Position numbers and translations under genes: made by a program | Notes under the pieces: model-generated | The model's database searches: none | What the model saw: the letters and a program-made list of their open reading frames with translations, nothing else | Told to the model about the DNA's origin: nothing | Part shown: piece after piece, positions 59,672-64,000 of the stretch | Numbering within the stretch: position 1 is the stretch's first letter | Layout of the letters: each line of letters begins with the position of its first letter | Source: Metellina segmentata | Lineage: Eukaryota; Arthropoda; Arachnida; Araneae; Tetragnathidae | DNA: 64,000 nt | Assembly (NCBI GenBank): GCA_947359465.1 | Contig: OX375872.1 | Location: 81,586,931-81,650,930 of the forward strand | Direction: 5' to 3'

Positions 59672-60470
59672 GTATCTTTATAAAAAAACTCTTAACTGTA
59701 ATATTTACTTGGAAAGTGTATTTGCTGCAAATACAATGATGTTTTTATGGTCATCAGTACACAGTATAAGTATATAATTTTCACTAAAATTAGTTTAGTA
59801 CTTCCCAGTTTTGAAATTAGATTATGATAAAGACTGACCATTGACAAGTGACTACTACTACACAATGAAGTAGTTGCCTTTTGTTTTGAAATGGATTTTC
59901 CGGACATGAAAATTACTAGGGTGAACCAGCCAGTAATTGACTAGTTAGTGCCTCATTGACTAGTTAGTTACTCATGATCGAATTCTAGAGCTAATTTGCA
60001 ATTGCACTTGAAAGATATTTTGTATTTAGTATCTTGTAGTAAAGGTGATTAAAAAAAATTAGGTCTGTTTTTTTATGTAGAATTTTTATCTGAAAGTTCA
60101 AAATAGTGATTGGACCAATTATTGACCACCACACATCAAGTAATTGATCACTTATTTTTTAATAGTATTCAAATTGAAACAGCATAAATGGTTTAGCAAT
60201 CACCAGTATATTTCTATCAAATACAGGTAATCTAAACATTTTTGCATGATATTCTAAGTAAAACTAATAAGTACTTGAATAAACACTGTCGGATATTCGA
60301 CAAGTATACATGATAATAGTTTGTACTAATTTTGTTCAAGTAGCTTACTAAAATATCTGACTAATATTAAACAAGTAAATAAATGTTGCAAAATTATTAA
60401 ATATATTTAGTATTAATATAACAGAAACCAAAATCAACCACTACAATCTCCATAGATTTCTTCTGGGTCA

Positions 60471-60670
60471 CCATGGCTCAGTGGGTTTCCCTCTGTGCTT
60501 GTTACCTGTGAACTGTAGATGGCACAGGTTTGGTTTCCATAACTTACACTGTGTATTTCTCTCTTCTGTGTCAATAAAACTTTCCTCATGTATATCTCCA
60601 TTTCTTGATGTAGTCTGTCTTGAGTATAGAGCTTGTACTATAAAACCCCCAAATCAACCAACCCATAATC
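60471..60670 (+). mobile_element. SINE family C, full-length-like copy
   Basis: It begins GGTCACCATGGCTCAGTGGG, which matches a pol III A box (TGGCTCAGTGG). A weak B box AGGTTTGGTTTCC follows about 50 bp later. The tail is AAATCAACCAACCC. The 3' half is shared with 55,681-55,791. The head differs from families A and B, and so does the body. Confidence 0.65.
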
Positions 60671-61385
60671 TGTTTCTCCATAACATGTAACACCAACAAA
60701 ATCTGCACTGTGATTTGCCAAATCATCCAATAGGAACTGCAAAACATACCTCTTTTGAATGCATTTCATGTTTTGCAGCAACTATCACATTTATCCTATG
60801 TAATTTTTACACTAGATTTGTTTTCATTTTGCCAACTACCTTCACCTATTTCATAAATTCAATCACTTTTCTTAACAGACCACTTAAAACTTGCGAAGTC
60901 CTCTTTTCCCATTATCAATCTAAAATTATTTTCTCTTGGTTTTAGATAAATTGTCTTTCAATTTCAAACCTTTCTTTTGAGGAGACTGGCTAGGATATAT
61001 CACATGATCTAGAATGCTGGATTAACAGAATAGTGTTAATTAGGATAATTTACAGAGATTGTTTCCCGAATATATATTTCTTTGCTTTTGTATTTATCCC
61101 CATGTTTCTTTTCATTTTTGGTTTGATAATTATTTTGCTACCCTTACATTACAATTTTTGTTTTTAACTTTTTGCCTTTCTTGCATCATCTTGAATTTTT
61201 TTTGAGTCCATTGACATTTTGCATGTTATATTCTAGTAATTGACCACCTGGTCAAATACTGGATACAGACTCATTTTATATTTAATTTTCGCAAAACAAT
61301 TAGTCACCTTGAAATATTTTACTACGTATTTAAAATCAGTTTCCACAAAAGCCCAGTAATTGACCAATACAACCAATCACAAGAA

Positions 61386-61848
61386 TAGGGGTTGGCAAAC
61401 TGCAGCTCGCCAAGGCACAATGGCTCTTTGGTTACGTACATATAACAGTTCAATGATTTTCAATTTTTGATTAGTCATCTGGACTCGTGATTTGAAGACA
61501 TTTTCATTTTGTGTTCTCGGTACCTTTGGGTTTATGTATTTATGTGAGCAATCATTTTATTGCATGAATTTCATTAAATGTAAATCGGGGAGCCATGTTA
61601 CTGATGCCAACTTGAAATTGTGCTTTAAATTGAAAACAACTTGTTACAAGCCAGACATAGAAACTTTTTAAGGCAGTGCAAACTCATTGCTCACACTGAT
61701 TAAAATAAATTAGAGCAATTTTTTGTTTCTTTTCTTCATGTGATGAAGATATAATTAATAACTATAACTTGTTATAATCTTGAATAATTTTTAAATGGTT
61801 ACAAGAAACGGATTTGACTCTTCTGTCTCAAAAGTTTGGCGACCCGTG
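61386..61848 (+). mobile_element. hAT MITE with perfect 8-bp target duplication
   Basis: The left end TAGGGGTTGGCAAACTGCAG and the reversed right end CACGGGTCGCCAAACTTTTG are hAT-type. CACAAGAA flanks both sides (61,378-61,385 and 61,849-61,856). At 463 bp it has no transposase. It resembles the GTCGGCAAACTACGGCCCG class and could have been moved by a GTF2IRD2-like hAT transposase. Confidence 0.85.
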
Positions 61849-62279
61849 CACAAGAACATTGTTCTACCAATGGACTGATCACAATGATGCATGAGACTTT
61901 ATGGTGTACCACCACCTTATGACCACCACTTAGAATTAATTTAGATATGAAAACTGTATATCAATACGAGATATATTTATTTTCCTCTATTTGATGAACT
62001 TCAGTTCAAAATAAGGAATAGAATGTATATGAATAAAATTTTATTGTAGCATCTCTCCTTGGAACAAGTAGACAAAAAATATTCTGATTTCATCGATCCC
62101 AATAATTTTACTTATTTTTTAAATAAAAAATAGATTGGTTACCGATTCTATTCCTTATTGACTGGAAGAATATGAATTTGATTTGATGTAGAATAGACTA
62201 GTTTGCTTGTTTAACTGAAAAATTTTAGGAAATGGTCAGTTGCAAATAGAGGGCCAGGGACTGGCTGATTCACCTTATA

Positions 62280-63040
62280 CAATATTTTCTCCCTATCATT
62301 TAATCTATTGCTCCCTTTTATTGCTTTCAATTTGAAGCATACATTATTTTTGAAAATAATTAGAATGAATACAACTGTCCATGTTTTTCAAAATTAAAAC
62401 ATGATGATACTGTGATAAAACTGAACAAGAAAGGTTCGCCTACTAGTTTTAAGTATTTATCATCTGATATACAGTTACAGAAAAAGAATATCAAAACACA
62501 TATCCTCTCTTTATTTATACTTTGTTCATTAGAGAACAGATTCAAAGGTACCATTCAATTGGATAAAACTTCTGTTAAATTGAAATGCATAAAATTTGTT
62601 TTAAGTTTCCAAATTAAATTGGACACTCATTTCATAATTTCAAATGACAACACCCAATTTTTATGCCTTAGGTTTCAATGTATATTGAAATTTAACACTG
62701 AGTACTAAACTTCTAATTCGTCAGTTTCTAATTTATGAGAATGTTAAATTTAAAGAAACTAACATTACATTAGTTCTGACATTTTTTGTATATTTCAAAA
62801 TAATCTTACTTATTGCATTAGAAAATATATTTTGAAAACCTATTCAAAAGCACTTGCACGGTTGCCTAAAATTTTAGTTCTTTCTTCCCTTATGTTTTTC
62901 TTCACTGATATATTTATTTTTATTTCAAACCTTTGCTGTTTTTAGTCATTTTTTGCAAAACGAAATGTCTTGTAGGAAAGCTGAAATTTTGTTTTGTATA
63001 AGAATTAGAAATAAATTGACATAAAAAAAAATATATATAT
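62280..63040. other. SGK3-like intron 7; no exon found
   Basis: AT-rich. Open frames at 62.4-62.7 kb on either strand are not kinase-like and carry no recognisable domain. Confidence 0.5.
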
Positions 63041-63047
63041 ATTTTTT

Positions 63048-63225
63048 TCCAATGGCGGGCGCATATGAACTTAATCATTGGCCACTACAAGGCCGGAAGT
63101 GATGGCCACTTGTGAAGGAGCACCCAGTGGGAGGACCATCATTGCCCCTAACAAAGGACAGTACAATTTACATCCATGCCCTGACTCCGGGAACCTCTTA
63201 ACCACTACACCAGTTGGTCGGTACA
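63048..63225 (-). mobile_element. tRNA-derived SINE, family A-like head with a different body
   Basis: On the minus strand it starts CCGACCAACTGGTGTAGTGG, TTAAGAGGTTCCCGGAGTCA and GGGCATGGATGT, close to the family A head but lacking the segment with the second pol III box. It then continues into a body (TGTACTGTCCTTTGTTAGGG, CACAAGTGGCCATCACTTCC) that is not the shared A/B body. Confidence 0.6.
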
Positions 63226-63229
63226 TCAA

Positions 63230-64000
63230 AATATATAAAAGTTACAATTTATTATTTTTTAAATATTAATTTCATAGTTAATATTGGAAAACTAAAAATT
63301 AATTTAAAAAAAGAAGCATGTGTATATTTTTTTGTGTTGAATAGTACAACAAAACTCGTAAGTGTGGTAGGAAAATTATTTCTGAAGATATGAATAAAAG
63401 TCTGGGAAACGAATTTAACTCTGGGAGGTAATAAATCTTTAATATAAAGATGATCCCTTAAGCAAATGTTATGTATATGAAGTTATAGAAAACAATATTT
63501 CCGATGGAATTTTCTGTACTATGAACGATGCACAAATTAGGAGTGATGATTCCATTTTTTCCCCCAGTTGTGTTATCAATCACACTAGCATAATATTTAA
63601 AACTGAATATTTGGTGGAATGTAATCAAAATTTAGAAATGGTTAGATTTTGTTTTACTTTTCATTCAAAATTATTTATATACCTACGTATTGAAAACGTA
63701 GCACCGTAATCATTTCAGAACCTATATAACTAGAAAAAACCTAAACTTTATACATTTCAATATTTAAAATCTGTTACAATACCTTAACTGTTTACCTTTT
63801 TCCATATTCCTTGTTCTAGATTAATTTGTATGAGCTTCATTTTCTATTTACGTTTTATGCTTTTGTTCTGTGATAAAATTTTAGTTTTGATATTTTATCA
63901 TTAACCCTTTGAGGGAGTGTCATTACCCTGTGAGCAGAAAGTGCTTAAAACTGTGCAAACAATTTTCCCTTAATTTTATCAAAATTTTGGCCGATTTTTT
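63230..64000. other. SGK3-like intron 7 continuing past the window; nothing recognised
   Basis: AT-rich sequence without an exon, RNA gene or mobile element that I can support. Confidence 0.5.

Larger units (their letters stand above)
59918..62277 (+). mobile_element. Inverted-end DNA element of unknown superfamily in SGK3-like intron 7
   Basis: The left end GGGTGAACCAGCCAGTAATT and the reverse complement of the right end, AAGGTGAATCAGCCAGTCCC, match over about 16 bp, with TA on each side. The words AGTAATTGACC or AGTAATTGACT recur near both ends (59.93, 61.23 and 61.35 kb) like transposase-binding repeats. GTGACCACCAC-like words occur at about 60.12 and 61.91 kb. It contains a family C SINE and a hAT MITE as later insertions. 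No transposase could be read. If the ends are right the element is about 2.36 kb with nested insertions. Confidence 0.5.

Overview
The window looks like nuclear DNA from an arthropod with a large, AT-rich, transposon-dense genome. A chelicerate such as a spider is my best guess, but this is inference. There are no bacterial operons. The one host gene is split by GT-AG introns. The repeats (tRNA-derived SINEs, CR1 and jockey-type LINEs, Tc1-like, hAT, piggyBac-like and possible Helitron-like DNA elements) are the mix seen in such invertebrates.

Positions 1 to about 43,100 are mostly mobile-element debris. On the minus strand lie a 5'-truncated jockey-type reverse transcriptase (3.56-5.34 kb) and a GTF2IRD2-like hAT transposase pseudogene (5.45-6.87 kb). 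Further hAT relics follow: C- and N-terminal pieces at 8.0-8.3 and 11.6-11.8 kb, a ZBED5-like transposase at 10.15-11.06 kb, and a third hAT lineage bounded by inverted ends at 11.97-14.6 kb. A 750-bp hAT-type MITE rich in CATCGATG words (15.07-15.82 kb) has a perfect 8-bp target duplication. Tc1-like elements with TA duplications lie at 18.93-19.86, 30.26-31.73 and 37.99-39.38 kb. piggyBac-like elements with TTAA sites lie at 22.04-22.26 and 40.68-42.17 kb. A nearly symmetrical inverted repeat with arms of about 1 kb occupies 23.53-26.01 kb and carries the tail of a hAT transposase in its spacer. Two related tRNA-derived SINE families, with different heads and tails but one shared body, recur from 11 to 46 kb. 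Two further families of dispersed non-coding repeats appear as copy pairs, about 7.2 with 37 kb and 8.6 with 36 kb.

From about 43.7 kb to the right edge the window is mainly gene and intron. The gene is a PX-domain AGC kinase of the SGK3 type on the plus strand. Seven well-supported coding exons (52,896-59,671) give a PX domain, a charged linker and the N-lobe of the kinase; the rest of the kinase lies beyond the window. A candidate upstream exon (43,723-43,789) splices in frame onto an extended first exon, and a TATA-type candidate promoter with a following splice donor lies at 40.2 kb. The introns hold a full-length SINE, a lightly damaged CR1 LINE (48.89-51.26 kb), copies of a third SINE family, and in the last intron a 2.36-kb inverted-end element into which a SINE and a 463-bp hAT MITE have been inserted.

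Apart from the kinase gene I see no intact protein-coding gene. Nothing here amounts to a clear new biological system. The most unusual structures are the large inverted repeat, the shared-body SINE families, the CATCGATG element, and the paired elements with terminal TGTTACCGCTAAAG.
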